Shown here in pieces: positions 26,501-36,579 of a stretch of DNA of 64,000 nt. The stretch covers positions 2,061,141 to 2,125,140 of the forward strand of contig NW_008705562.1 in NCBI RefSeq assembly GCF_000186865.1. The letters run 5' to 3'. The stretch is from Aureococcus anophagefferens. Lineage: Eukaryota > Sar > Pelagophyceae > Pelagomonadales > Pelagomonadaceae. The notes under the pieces were generated by a model. That model worked only from the letters and a program-made list of their open reading frames with translations. It did not search any database and was not told the origin of the DNA. Position 1 is the first letter of the stretch, and the number at the start of each line of letters is the position of its first letter. The translations under genes were made by a program, and so were the position numbers.

Positions 26501-29500
26501 GCCGCGAGCTCGGCGACGCGCGCGTAGTCGCCGCCGTCGACGGCCGCGCGCATGGCGCGCAGGCGCACCTCGACGGCGCGGCGCCGCTCGCCCGGCGGCC
26601 GCGCGTCGCCGTCGCCGCCGTCGCCGCCCGCGCCCTCGCCGCAGACGTCGACGGGCGCGCGGCCCGCGGCGTCGGGCGCCGCCGCGACCGCGCCGCAGCG
26701 GAGCAGCGCGGCGACGGCGGCGACGCGCGCGGCCCGCGCGGCCTCGTGGAGCGCCGTGGCGCCGCCGTCCTCCGGCGAAACGCGGTCCACGGCGCAGGGC
26801 GCGCGCGCGAGCGCCGCGACGACCGACGCGGAGCCTACCGCCGCGGCGATCGCGAGCGGCGCGCGGCCCCGGCCGTCGCCCGCGACGTCCGGGTCCGCGC
26901 CGACGCGCAGGAGCGCGAGCACGGCGTCGCGGCGGCCCGCCGCCGCGGCCGCGCCCAGGGCCGTGAGCTCGTGCGCGGCCGCGCCGGTCCGCACATTCGC
27001 GGCGACGCGGCACCGCCGGTTCAGGTCCACGGGGCTCCGCCCGTGGTGCAATAAAATGGCCTTGAGCACCTCGGCGGCGTCGCAGCGGCCGCCGGGCCGC
27101 GCCGATTGGACGTCGTCGACGACGTCGAGCTCGCCGTCGCTCCCCGGGGTTTTCTCGAGGTAGTCCGCGGCGTCCGCGGGCGGCCACGCGCCCGCCGCGA
27201 GGAGCAGGGGCGTGCGGCCGCCGCAGTCCGGCCGCTCCGGGTCCGCGCCGCGGGCGAGCAGGAGCGCCGCGGCCTCGCCGCGCGTCCGGCCGCCGCCGAC
27301 GAATTTCGCCGCGCCCGCGGCGCCGCCGCCGCCGCAGACGACGTGGAGCGGCGTCTCCGCGCGCGCGTCGTCGGCGGCCCGCGCGTCGGCGCCGGCGTCG
27401 AGGAGCGCCCGGGCGAGGCAGCGCTCGCCCGGGTCGTCGCCGCTTTCGTCGCCCGCCGCGCGCGGCGACCCGGGCGGCCGCGGGCAGCCGTCGAGCAGCG
27501 CGCCCGACCGCGCCGCGGCGAGGAGCGGCGTCTCGCCCGCGGCGTCGGCCCTGTTCGGGTCCGCGCCCGCGTCCAGCAGCCGCTTCGCCGCGGGCCCGTG
27601 GCCCAGGCGGCAGGCGACGAGCAGCGCGGTCACCGCGCCGTCGCGGAGGCCCGCCGGCTCGTCGACGACGTAGTTGCCCCGGTCGACGTAGCGCAGCGTC
27701 GCCGGCTCGTCGCCGCAGAGCACGGACGCGCGGAAGCGGCCCAGCGTGTGGGCGATCTGGGCGTCGCCGGCCTCGAGGGCGATGGACAGCGGCCGCTTCG
27801 GGCGCTCCGCGCCCGACGGCGTGCTCGCGAGCGGGCCGTCGCGCGGCCGCGACGCGGACGCGCCGAAGCGCAGGAGCGCCCCGACGGCGCCCTTGGCGTG
27901 GGCCGCCGTCGCCACGCGCAGGGCCGTGTGGCCCGAGTCGTCCGTGGCGTCGACGTCGAGCATCTCCGCGAGCGCGTCGCCGCCGGCGCCCGCGTCCGAG
28001 CCCGCGGACGACCGCCGGCCGAGGCCCAGCAGCAGCTCGACGTTCTCGGGCCGGTCCGCCTCGGCGGCGTAGAAGAGGGCCGTCCGTCCCCGGGCGTCGC
28101 GCTTCTGGAGCGACGCGCGCGACCCCGACCGGCGCTTGAGGCCCGCGCGCTTGAGGCCCGCGTCCGCGGCGAGCTCGGGCGCGCCGAGGAGCGTCCGCAG
28201 GACGCTCGACGCCTCGGGGAGCGCCGCCGCGAGCATGAGGGCCGTCGCGAGGCGCGGGCCGTGGGGCGCGTCGACGTCGGGCCGCTTCCGGCCCCCGTCG
28301 GGCGCGCCGCCGGCCTCGGGCGCCGCCAGAAGCGCGGACACGAGCCGCGCGTCGCGCGCGTCCGCGGCGGCGACGGAGAGCGGGCTCCGGCCCTTGGCGT
28401 CCATGGCCAGCGGGTCCGCGCCGTGGGCCAGGAGCAGCGCGCAGACGTCGCGCGCGGACGCGGCCGTCACGGGCACCGCGCGGCTCCGCGCCGCGGCCTC
28501 GGCCGCGCGGCAGAGCGCGGAGCACCCGAGCGCGTCGCGCGCGTCCACGGCGCAGCGGCCCGTGGCCAGCAGCATCTTCGCGAGGTGCGTGTCGCCCCGC
28601 GCGGCGCAGGCCATCAGCGGCGTCCGCTTCTCCGGTCCGTGGTCCGCGTGGTTCGCGTCCGCGCCGAGCGTGAGCCAGAGCTCGGCGCCCTGGCCGTCGC
28701 CGTTGGCGCAGCAGCGCAGCAGCGCCGTGAAGCGGTCGTCGGGCGCCGCGGCGCAGACGTCGGCGGGGAAGTTGGCGAGCGCCGTGCCCGCGTTCCGCGG
28801 CAGCTCGCCGTCGCGGATGACGCTCCGGACGCTCCGCGCGACGTCCGCGGCCGACGACGCGTCGAAGGCCGCGGACCCGAGGCTCGCGCGGAGGTCCCGC
28901 GTCGCCGCGACGAGCTGGCGCGCGCGCGCGGACGCGTCGGCCTCGCCGGCCGCGGCCGCGCCGACGTCCGCGACCGCGTCGCGCTGCAGCAAGGCGGCGA
29001 CGCACGCGACGTGGCCCGCGCGCACCGCGTAGACCAGGGGCGGCACGCCGTCGCCGTCCGCCGCGTCGACGACGGCGCCCGCGGCGGCGAGGGGCGCGAC
29101 GACGGCCGCGCGGCCCCGCTCCGCGGCGAGGTGGAGCGGCGTCTTTTTGGTGAGCGGGTCCGACGCCGTCGCCGTCGCGCGGCACGTGCACCGCGTGCCG
29201 TCCTCGGCCTTGGCGAAGGCGCCGCCGGCGAGGGCCATGACGACGGCGCCGTGGCCCGCGACGGCCGCGGCCTCCAGAGCCGTCTCCGGGTGGAGGCCGA
29301 AGCGCCGGTCCGGGTGCGCGAGCAGCGCGCTCCGCGCGTCGCCGTCGGCCTCGCCCGCCGCGAGCTTCGCCAGGGACCGCAGGAGCGCCCGGGCGATCTC
29401 CGCGGACCCGCGGCGCGCGCAGCAGAGCAGGGGCGTCTCCCGCGCGCCGAAGCCGTCGGCCAAGGTCGGGTCCGCGCCGGACGCCAGCAAAGCCCGCGCG

Positions 29501-30192
29501 GCGTCGAGCGCGTCCGCGCGCACGGCCCCGAGCAGGGGCGTCTCGAAGGCCTTCTCCGAGTCGCCGAGCTCGGGCCCGTTCGCCGCGGCGCCGAGGCCCA
29601 CGAGCGCGCCGATGACGTCCGCGCGGCCGCTCCGCGCGGCCGCGAGCAGCGCCGTCACGCCCCTGCCCGCGGCGTCGCGCGCGACGTAGTCCGCGGGCAG
29701 GCGCCCGCGCCGCAGGGCCAGCAGCGCCACCTCGACCTTCGCCGGCGCCGACCGCAGCGCGTCCTCCAAGTCGCCGCCGTCGCGCCGCTTCTCGCGCGCC
29801 TCGCGGAGCGGTTCCAGGAGCGTGTCCAGGTCCGTGTTCGCGACGCGGGTGAGCAGGTCGAACCAGGCCGTGACGCCCTCCTGCGTGAGGCAGTCGAGCA
29901 CGCGCCGCTTGCCCGACGCCGCGTTGAAGTCGCTGAGCGCGAGGCAGTGCGGCCGGCCGGGCTGCGGCGCGCGCAGCACCGTCGTGCCCGCGGTGATCGT
30001 CATCTCCTTGCAGTACTTGTCGCGGTTCGTCTCCGTCATGTGCGTGTTGTCGAGGCGCAGCGTCAGGTTCTCCAGGTCCGCGGCGACGCGCACCCACTTG
30101 CCGCCGGCGACGAGCGACCCTTCCCGCGTGTAGACGTAGGCGTAGCCGCTGTGCTTCAGCGAGATCTCCTCGCTGTCCTCGCGGGACCGCAT
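23480..30192 (-). CDS. Giant PH-domain plus ankyrin-repeat protein; two introner introns
   Basis: Exons 30192-25756, 25544-24996 and 24784-23480, all joined at codon boundaries, give about 2,096 residues. The ATG at 30192 opens MRSREDSEEISLKHSGYAYV. Residues about 10-125 form a PH-like domain (GKWVRVAADLENLTLRLDN, KYCKEMTITAGTTV, KRRVLDCLTQEGVTAWFDLLTRV), a likely phosphoinositide or protein contact. The rest is several dozen ankyrin units of the form G-x-TPLL-AA-x-G-x-x-x-V-x-LLL-x-x-GADP, grouped into blocks with longer loops. There is no kinase, channel or death domain. A membrane-linked scaffold is the likely role. The two introner introns lie in the ankyrin region, leaving a 549-bp exon between them. 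Repetitive coding DNA explains the many long shadow frames. Confidence 0.88.
24785..24987 (-). mobile_element. Introner element, family 2, copy A (203 bp) in the ankyrin gene
   Basis: A 203-bp insertion with perfect 13-bp terminal inverted repeats (ctgtgtggaattc ... gaattccacacag) and an 8-bp target duplication, acggcgac, at 24777-24784 and 24988-24995. The intron on the host strand is 24995-24785 (211 nt), with donor GTCGCCGT from the target copy and acceptor CACAG from the element. Exact removal gives ...[13 protein letters not shown]... in phase 0. Internally it is the reverse complement of copy B, so it lies in the opposite orientation. It contains stop codons in the host frame. Confidence 0.93.
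25545..25747 (-). mobile_element. Introner element, family 2, copy B (203 bp) in the ankyrin gene
   Basis: 203 bp with inverted repeats ctgtgtgggaaccaa and ttggtttccacacag (14 of 15 positions complementary) and an 8-bp target duplication, accgcggc, at 25537-25544 and 25748-25755. The intron on the host strand is 25755-25545 (211 nt). Exact removal needs a GC donor (GCCGCGGT) and gives ...AYDAAAVLVALHAG... An alternative GT donor six bases in would also keep frame and add two Ala. It is homologous to copy A along its length but inverted. Confidence 0.92.
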
Positions 30193-30404
30193 TGTTTTGT
30201 GGCGCTCTCGGCCCGCGCGCCACCGCGGCGGCCGCGGCGCGCCGGGCAGGCAAGCGACGCGGTGCGAACGCCGGCCGCTCGGGTGCGTCGCGCGGCGCCG
30301 CGCCACAAACAGAGGCTAATGCCTGGCCTTGGCCGAGCTTTTTTTACCGCAATTCACAAAAGATCAACGAAGCGACGTTGACCAAGTTATTGAACTTCCT
30401 CGTC
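30193..30404. promoter_or_regulatory. Divergent promoter region, ankyrin (-) / transporter (+)
   Basis: 212 bp. The part next to the transporter is AT-richer (tttttttaccgcaattcacaaaagatcaacgaagcg, about 30330-30376), a plausible core-promoter zone. No motif was recognised with confidence. Confidence 0.3.
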
Positions 30405-31624
30405 ATGATGCGAGATAAACGTTCGCTTCGAGCAATGAGGCTGCGGCGCATCGCCGCGCTCGCGTCCTTGCTCCACATTGCGCAAGGATTCCACACACCA
30501 CCCAAGCGGACACTGATGCCGCAATTGCACGCCTCCGAGGCGAAGCGCGACCTGCCGGCGCCCGCCTACCTGCTCGGCGCGTCGGCGCTCTGGGCCACCT
30601 ACCCGTCGACGATCAAGTGCCTGTTCGCCGCGCCGGGCTCGGCGATCAGCCCGGGCGAGGCGACGCTGCTGCGCTTCGTCGTCATGGCCGTCGCGACGTC
30701 GTCGGCGCTGCCCGCGGCGCCCGTCGACGACGCGGCGCCCGCGCCGCTGGCGGACCAGCTCGAGCGGCGCGTGCCGAGCAGCGTCTACGTCGCGGCGCTC
30801 GAGCTGGGCGCGCTCGGGCTCGCGGGGTCCGCGTCTCCCGCGTCCGTTCCGAAAGCCGCGCTCGACGCGCGCTTCGTAGGACGCTCTGCAACACGGCGGG
30901 CCTGGCGCGGATCCCGGCGCTCACCGGCGCCGTCGTGCTCACGTCGCTCAACGTCTGGACGCCGCTCATCGCCGCGTGCGCCGGCGCGACGGCCGCGGAG
31001 CGCGCCGTCGACGCGACGACCTGGGCGCTCTGCGCCGTCGCGCTCGCCGCGAGCGCCTACGCGCTCGTCCCCGATGCATCCGCGAACGTCTTCGAGGTCC
31101 CCGCCTTCGGCGCCGGCGAGCTCGGCTGCCTCGCGGCGTCCTTCTTCTTCGCGGCGGCGAAGGTGCGGCTGTCGTCCCACCTGAAAATCCACGACGCGGA
31201 CGCGCTGACGTCCGGCCGCGTCGTCGCGCAGTGCGGGTTGGCCGCCGCGGGCCTGGGCCTCGCCGACGAGACGAACGCGCTGCACGAGCTCCTGCCGAGC
31301 GAGCGCGGCGGCCTCGGCGTCGGGCTCCCCGCGGTGCTCGGCGAATCGGAGGCGTGGCTCGCGGGGCTGAGCGGGCCCCAGCTGTTCTGGGTCGCCGCGA
31401 GCGCGCTGCTCTCCGGCGCGGGCGCGCTCTTCTGCCAGAGCCGCGGCCAGGCGCGCGTCCCCGCGCCGACGGCCCAGCTCTACTTCTCGACGCAGCCGAT
31501 CTTCGTCGCGCTCTGGGCCTTCGCGCTCCTCCGGGAGCCCGTCACGCGCCACGAGGTCGCCGGGGGCGCCGCGCTCCTCCTCGGCTTGGCCGCGGCGCGA
31601 CGCGGGGCACAGGTCAATGGTTAG
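30405..31624 (+). CDS. DMT/EamA-family membrane transporter, probably plastid envelope; one 53-nt intron
   Basis: Exons 30405-30826 and 30880-31624, joined in phase 2 across a GT-AG intron (GTCCGC ... TTCGTAG), give 388 residues. MRLRRIAALASLLHIAQGFHTPP is a signal peptide followed by a plastid-like F-containing cleavage site. About ten hydrophobic helices follow with EamA features: AYLLGASALWATYPSTIK and, after the splice, GTLCNTAGLARIPALTGAVVLTSLNVWTPL. Near the end come QLYFSTQPIFVALWAFALLREP and GGAALLLGLAAARRG. EamA proteins move metabolites such as amino acids, nucleotide sugars or triose phosphates; the substrate cannot be told. ATGs at 30405, 30408 and 30435 are alternative starts. 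Confidence 0.8.
30827..30879 (+). other. Inferred 53-nt spliceosomal intron in the transporter gene
   Basis: Starts GTCCGCGTC and ends CGCTTCGTAG. It joins GLAG to TLCNTAGLARIP in frame, which makes a continuous transmembrane protein; without splicing the frame is lost. Confidence 0.75.
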
Positions 31625-31722
31625 GCCGAGCCGCCGAGGAGCTCCTCGCGCGGATCTCGGCGCGCCGCGGGGCACAGGTCAATGGTTAGGCCGAGTAGGA
31701 GCCGCCGAGGAGCTCCTCGCGC
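31594..31722. repeat. Tandem duplication of about 60 bp covering both 3' ends of convergent genes
   Basis: Copy 1 (about 31594-31652) and copy 2 (about 31659-31722) share ggcgcg.cgcggggcacagg, then tcaatggttaggccgag and ccgccgaggagctcctcgcgc. Copy 2 has an extra 6 bp (taggag). Copy 1 holds the transporter's stop (tag 31622-31624) and copy 2 holds the sigma factor's stop (tta 31686-31688). Confidence 0.9.
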
Positions 31723-33131
31723 TGCTCGTTGTAGTGGCCGAGGGTCATGAGGTGGTGGGGCTTGCGGAGCTTGCGGATGGCGCGCATCTCGCAGCGGCGG
31801 ACCCACTCCTTCGACTCGGCGCAGGACGCGGCGACCTGCGCGGGCGTGCAGGGCACGCCGTCCTCGAGGCCGTAGCGGAGGGAGATGACGCGCTTCTCGT
31901 CGGCGTCGAGGTCGTCCATGGCCGCGTGGAGGTCCTCGTGGAGGAGCGCGAGCTCGACGGCGGTCTCGCCCGTCGGCTCCTTGGACGCCAACGTGTCCTC
32001 GAGCTTGAGCTGGCGGCCGACCGCGCGCGCGGGCGCGGCCGCGGGCCGCGCGGACGACGTGCGCCGCTTGCCGTCGGCGGCGCGCTTGCCCGCGGCGCGG
32101 TTGAAGTTCTGCTCCGAGCCGCCGCGCGCGGGCGCGCGGCCCCGCGGCGACTCCGTCGACACCGTGTCGCCCTGGCGCGCGGCCGCGCGGACCTTGCGGA
32201 GCTTCGCGGGCGTCATCTCCAGCAGCTCCGCGAGCTCGCCGTCCGACGGCTCGCGGCCGTGCGCCGCCGTGAAGTCGCGCGTGCCGCGCTTGAGCTTGGC
32301 GAGGTCCTGGTGCACGTGCATCGGCAGCCGGATGAGCCGGCTCTGGAACGCGACGGCCCGCAGGATGGCCTGCTGGATCCACCAGCAGGCGTAGGTCGAG
32401 AACTTGCAGCCCCGCGCGGGGTCGAACTTCGTCGCCGCGCGCATGAGGCCCAGCGAGCCCTCCTGGACGAGGTCGCTGAGGCCGAGGCCCAGGCCCGTGT
32501 ACCGCTTCGCCACGGACACGACGAGGCGCATGTTCGTCGCGACGAGGGCCTGGCGCGCGGACCGGCCGTCGCGGAGCGCCTTCGTGAGCGCGCCCACGGA
32601 AGACGCGTTCGCGCGCGCGGCCCACTCCGCGCGGAAGTCGTCGGACGTGATGCCCATGAGCTCGTCCTCGAGCTCGTTCGTGCCCTTGAACCGCTTGAGC
32701 AGGTCGCCCTTGCCCTGCTCCGTCAGGATCGCGTCGCGGACGGCCTCGAGGCGCTCGAGCTCGACGGCGAGGGCGCCGAGGACGCGCTCCTCGCGCGCGT
32801 CCAGGAGCTTGCTGTCGAAGAGCATGTCCATGGAAGATTTCCGCGCCGCGCGCCGCGCGTCCGTCGTCTGCGGCGCGGGCTCGCCGTCGTCGTAGCGGCC
32901 GACGATGATGGGGTTCTGGCCCCGCGCGCGCTTCCGCGGCGCCTCGGCGACGGCCGCCTCGAGGAGCTTCGTCGCGAGCACGACGTCGTCGGGCCGGAGC
33001 TCCTCCCGCTCGATGACCGTGCTCCGCAGGGGCGCTTTGGTTCTCGGCGTGGCGATGGCGCGGAACTGGAGCGCCGAGGACGGGTGGAGGAGGAGCGTGA
33101 GGACGAGGGCGCGCAGCGCGACTTGGATCAT
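31686..33131 (-). CDS. Plastid RNA polymerase sigma-70 factor, nucleus-encoded
   Basis: 481 residues. [23 protein letters not shown] is a signal peptide with a plastid-type SSALQF junction. Sigma region 2 is clear: [18 protein letters not shown] (2.1), [20 protein letters not shown] (2.2), then [18 protein letters not shown] and [10 protein letters not shown] (2.3-3.0). Region 3 is partial ([19 protein letters not shown]). A basic Ala/Arg-rich insertion of about 75 residues separates it from region 4, which includes [18 protein letters not shown] and [18 protein letters not shown], the helix-turn-helix for the -35 element. Such factors direct the plastid's bacterial-type RNA polymerase to promoters. 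The region between the leader and region 2 is long and acidic, as in other plastid sigmas. Confidence 0.92.
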   Translation of the reverse strand: MIQVALRALVLTLLLHPSSALQFRAIATPRTKAPLRSTVIEREELRPDDVVLATKLLEAAVAEAPRKRARGQNPIIVGRYDDGEPAPQTTDARRAARKSSMDMLFDSKLLDAREERVLGALAVELERLEAVRDAILTEQGKGDLLKRFKGTNELEDELMGITSDDFRAEWAARANASSVGALTKALRDGRSARQALVATNMRLVVSVAKRYTGLGLGLSDLVQEGSLGLMRAATKFDPARGCKFSTYACWWIQQAILRAVAFQSRLIRLPMHVHQDLAKLKRGTRDFTAAHGREPSDGELAELLEMTPAKLRKVRAAARQGDTVSTESPRGRAPARGGSEQNFNRAAGKRAADGKRRTSSARPAAAPARAVGRQLKLEDTLASKEPTGETAVELALLHEDLHAAMDDLDADEKRVISLRYGLEDGVPCTPAQVAASCAESKEWVRRCEMRAIRKLRKPHHLMTLGHYNEQREELLGGSYSA

Positions 33132-33799
33132 TTTGGGCGAAAAACGGGGTCCCGATGCCGATGCGAGCCTGTTGCGGTTTTGCGCGCGGATTTTTTCGCA
33201 CGCGAGTGCTGCGCTGCGCTCTGGAGGTTGGGAGAGCGCTTCCGTGAGTGCTGGCGACGGTGTTGGTCGCTTTTTGCGCGCGCGCAGCAGGCGGTCACGG
33301 TGACGAGATGCGGCAAGCGCTTCCTCGAGCTTGAGCCCGCCGGATCGCAGCCAAGCTCTGGCCGGGGTGGCATTCTTGAAGGGCAGATGTTGCGCGAGCG
33401 TCGCGCCCACCTGGCGTCCCAAGACCGACCCAGCTCCTCCCGGAGGCCGCCAGGCCACAAATCGCAGTCGGACGCAGCGGACCCCGGCCTGCTGGGAGCC
33501 GAGCAGGAGCCAGAACACGCGCGCCTCCGCGGCCGCGGCCGCTGGACGCTGCTGGACGCCGTCGGACGCGGACCCAGGACTCGAGCCGGTCGCCCCGGGA
33601 CTCGCTTTCGGCGCCGCACACGCGCAGGGTACCAGTCTCGGACGCGGCGGCGCGATGGGACCCGTTTGGCCTCCTTTGCAGTGGCAATTCTCGACCCCCG
33701 GCCAAGCGGAGAGAGCGGCATGGTCCTTCCAAGAGTGGAGGCATGAGCTCATGACCAGCTTAGCGCGATGGCAGCTGCTCATGACCAGCTCTTAGCGCA
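33132..33799. promoter_or_regulatory. 668-bp divergent intergenic region, sigma factor (-) / DNA polymerase (+)
   Basis: The largest plain intergenic stretch. It has mixed, locally AT-richer sequence near the sigma start (attttgggcgaaaaacgggg). Open frames on both strands lack ATG starts in good context, have no recognisable domain and overlap each other, so I read them as chance. Its right end holds a 28-30-bp tandem duplication around the polymerase start (33747-33806). Confidence 0.4.
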
Positions 33800-33806
33800 A
33801 TGGCAG
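33747..33806 (+). repeat. Tandem duplication around the DNA polymerase start codon
   Basis: Copy 1 (33747-33774) and copy 2 (33777-33806) read gctcatgaccagct(ct)tagcgc.atggcagc. Copy 2 holds the real start (ATG 33800). Copy 1 provides ATG 33768 in another frame, opening an 86-codon upstream frame that overlaps the coding start. Confidence 0.85.
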
Positions 33807-35568
33807 CGTCGCGCATCGTCATCGCCTTGGACTGCGACTGCTTCTACGCCCAGTGCGAGGTGCTGCGGACGCCGGCGCTGCGCGGCAAGCCCGTGGGCGT
33901 GCGGCAGAAGATGCTCGTCATCACCTCGAGCTACGAAGCGCGAGCCTTCGGCATCAAGAAGGGCGACAGCCTCGCCGAAGTCAGACGCAAGTGCCCGGAG
34001 ATCACGATCTGCGACGGCGAGGACCTGACCTTCTACACGGAGACGTCGAACCGCTGGCGCGCGTTCGTCGAGGCGCACTGCAAGGGTTGCGCCGTCGAGC
34101 GGCTCGGCCTCGACGAGCTCTTCGTGGACGCGACGGCGATCGTCGACAAGCGGCTGCGAGAGGGGGCCGCGGCGCCGCACACGTCGCCCGCGTGCCACGC
34201 CGCGGGCGAGGCCGGGCCGGAGCCGGCGCGCTACGCGGCGGCCGCCGCGTTCTGCGAGGACCTGCGCGCGCGCACGCGCGACGCGCTCGGCCTCGAGACG
34301 AGCGGCGGCGTGAGCTCGAACAAGCTGCTCGCGAAGCTCGCGACAAGGCCGCGTCCGTTTGACGTCGCGCGACCGGGAGAAAACGACCGTAGGTCGGTTC
34401 GTGGCACAAGCCCTACCAGCAGACGACGCTCGCGCCGACGGCCGACAACGTGCGGCTCGCGCTGCCGGACGACTTGGACGTCCGGAAGATCACGGGCGTC
34501 GGCTTCCGCGCCGCCGAGGCGCTCGCGTCGCTCGGCGTCCGCGCCGTCGGCGAGCTCCGGGATCTGCGGTCGGGCGACGGCGTCCTGGACGACGCGGCCG
34601 TCGCGCGGTTCCGCGGCCTCGCGCGCGGCGTCGACGACGACCCCGTCAAGCACACGGGCAGGGCCCGGGCGGTCGGGGTGGAGCAGAGCTTCTGGCAGCG
34701 CCGCCTCGACACCGGCGACGCGCGCGCGACGGCCGCGGCGCTCGACGAGCTCGCCGCGAAGCTCGTGCGGAAATTGCGCGTCGACCAGGCGTCCGGCGGC
34801 GTCCGCGCCGCGGAGACGGTACAGGTCTCGACGCGCAAGGCGCCGGCCGACGACGGCGCGCCGCGCCGCGGGCTCACGTCGAACCTCGCCGAGGGGCCGG
34901 CGGCGGCGCCCCCGTCGGCCGCGCCGCGCCGCGAGTCCAAGTCCGCGCGCGCGACGTTCGCGCTGCCGCGCCTCGACGAGTCCAACGCCGCCGCCGTCGC
35001 CGCGAAACTGCGGCGCGCCGCCGAGCCCCTCCTCGCTCAGCTCCACGCCAAACCCGCGAGCCTCGTCATCCTCTCGCTCGGCGTGGCGTTCAAGGCCGAG
35101 ATCGCGGGCGCGCGCGGCTCCGGCGACATCGGCGCGTTCTGCCGGAAGCCCGCCGCTGCGGCTGCTTCCGCCGCCGCCGCGCCCGCGCCGCCCGCGCCGC
35201 CGCCCGAGGAGCGGTACGCGGCGCCGTCCGGCGCGGACGTCGACGCCTCCGTGTTGGCCGAATTGCCGAAGGACCTCCGCGAGGCCGTCGAGGCGCAGAT
35301 GCGGCTCGACGCCGCCGTCTCGCGCAAGTCGCCGCCGGCGAAGCGCGCCGCCGCGGCGCCCCGCGCGTCGCCGCCGCCGAAGCGGCCAAAGTCGACCATG
35401 GCCGCCTTCCTCGCGAAGCCGCCAAGGCCGCCCGCGGCGCCGCGGCCGCCCGACGGCGGCCTCGACCGCATCCTCGAGATGGGCTTCGGCCGCGCGCGCG
35501 CCGAGGCCGCCCTCGCCGCGGCGGGCGGCGACGCGGCGCGCGCCATCGAGACCCTGCTCACGAGTTAG
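33800..35568 (+). CDS. Y-family translesion DNA polymerase, iota-like, with UBM and UBA motifs
   Basis: The catalytic start is ALDCDCFYAQCEVLRTPALRGKPVGV, with the metal-binding Asp and steric-gate region of Y-family polymerases. ITSSYEARAFGIKKG, then GLDELFVDAT with the second Asp-Glu pair, and GGVSSNKLLAKL follow. The frame changes near 34340-34415. Removing 34340-34392 (53 nt, GC-AG) gives KLVGSWHKPYQQTTLAP, close to polymerase iota. GT-AG choices (34364-34410) fit less well, and a sequencing indel is possible. A little-finger region follows, then a UBM-like helix (VLAELPKDLREAVEAQM) and a C-terminal UBA (RILEMGFGRARAEAALAAAG), which recruit the enzyme to ubiquitinated PCNA at blocked forks. 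About 571 residues. Eta or kappa type is less likely. Confidence 0.82.
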
Positions 35569-36425
35569 CGCGCTACGCCCCTGACGACGTACTCGACGAG
35601 CACCCGGGGCCCCTCGTCGTAGCCGTAGAGCGGGAGGCTCCGTTCCGCGGCCGGCGCGTCCTCCGCCGCGCCCGGCCGCGCGAGGACCGTCGCCCCGGCC
35701 ATGGCGACGCGGTCCGCGTAGGGCTTGCGCTTCAGGTCGACGCCGAAGCCCGCGCAGACGAGGCGCGTCTCCGCGTCGCGCGCCGCCAGAGCGACCAGCA
35801 GGTCGTCGAGGACCTTCGGCCGGCTGCTCACGCCGCGGATCGCGCAGTAGAGCACGGTGTAGGGCGAGAGGTCGACGTCGCGGCAGTCGGCGTTGAAAAA
35901 GGCGACGGGCGGCGCCGCCGGGTAGGCCGCCTCGAAGCGCCGCCTCGCCGCCTCGGCGACGCCGTGGCTCCGGGGGCTCAGCTCGACGCCGCGCGCCGAC
36001 GCGCCGAGCGACGCCGCGGCGAGGACGAAGGACCCGGCGGAGGAGCCCAGGTCGAGGAGCGCGTCGGCCGGGCCGAGGTCCAGGGACCGCGCGATGGCGA
36101 TCGCGCTCGCGGCGTCGAGCTCGTTGTTCGCCGGGTCGAGCCCGCTCGGCGCGTAGAGCGTCTCGAACTCCCGGCGGCTCTCGGCGTTGAAGGCCTCCCA
36201 GCCGGGCGCGCCGTGGTCGCACTTCGTCGACCGGCCCAGCGCGCCCGACGCCTCGAGGGCGCGCGCCGCCGCCGCGTCGTCGGCGCTGATCTCGAGCCAG
36301 CGCACGGGCACGGCGCCGGAGGCCAGCGTCTTGCGCGCCTCCTTGCTGCACTGCACCGTGCGCACGAGGGCCGCGTCGAGCGCCATGGCGTCGATGCTTG
36401 CGGCGAGAGCCAAGACTTTGAGCAT
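35565..36425 (-). CDS. SAM-dependent methyltransferase (class I fold)
   Basis: 286 residues from ATG 36425 (MLKVLALAASIDAMA). The Rossmann core has motif I ALLDLGSSAGSFVLAAASLG, with an acidic strand-2 end GVELSPRSHGVAEAARRR. Motif II/post I is VAFFNADCRDVDLSPYTVLYCA, and a later strand is TRLVCAGFGVDLKRKPY. The shape and the N-terminal part (ESRREFETLYAPSGLDPANNELDAASAIAIA) are reminiscent of DOT1-like methyltransferases, but the substrate cannot be assigned. The hydrophobic first 17 residues might be a weak signal or transit peptide. Its TAA overlaps the polymerase's TAG in the tetranucleotide ttag (35565-35568). Confidence 0.7.
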   Translation of the reverse strand: MLKVLALAASIDAMALDAALVRTVQCSKEARKTLASGAVPVRWLEISADDAAAARALEASGALGRSTKCDHGAPGWEAFNAESRREFETLYAPSGLDPANNELDAASAIAIARSLDLGPADALLDLGSSAGSFVLAAASLGASARGVELSPRSHGVAEAARRRFEAAYPAAPPVAFFNADCRDVDLSPYTVLYCAIRGVSSRPKVLDDLLVALAARDAETRLVCAGFGVDLKRKPYADRVAMAGATVLARPGAAEDAPAAERSLPLYGYDEGPRVLVEYVVRGVAR

Positions 36426-36478
36426 AAGACACACAGCTCAGAGCTGCTCGCAAGACACACACAGCTAGAGCTGCGCGC
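36421..36478. repeat. Imperfect 27-bp tandem repeat upstream of the methyltransferase
   Basis: aagacacacagctcagagctgctcgc is followed by aagacacacacagctagagctgcgcgc. The repeat starts at the methyltransferase start codon region and extends into its 5' flank, which is also the promoter side of the Cys-rich secreted gene. Confidence 0.7.
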
Positions 36479-36579
36479 AGGTCCCAATCGCCTCGGGTTG
36501 TTCACCGTCGCTGCATCTTTCATGCATCGTCGACGTTGCCTTTCGCCTGAGCATCGATGGGCGCCGGGGGACGCAGCCC

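Noticed and set aside
25240..27054. Plus-strand frame running through introner copy B and the ankyrin exons
   Set aside because: Antisense shadow; passes through a transposon and repetitive coding DNA without conserved motifs.
27106..30381. About 1,090-codon plus-strand frame opposite the ankyrin gene
   Set aside because: It mirrors the repeat-rich ankyrin coding strand; composition is Arg/Ala/Val-biased with no recognisable domain.
33128..33795. Candidate genes in the 668-bp region between the sigma factor and the polymerase
   Set aside because: Frames on both strands overlap each other, have no signal, domain or good start, and look like chance in a promoter region.
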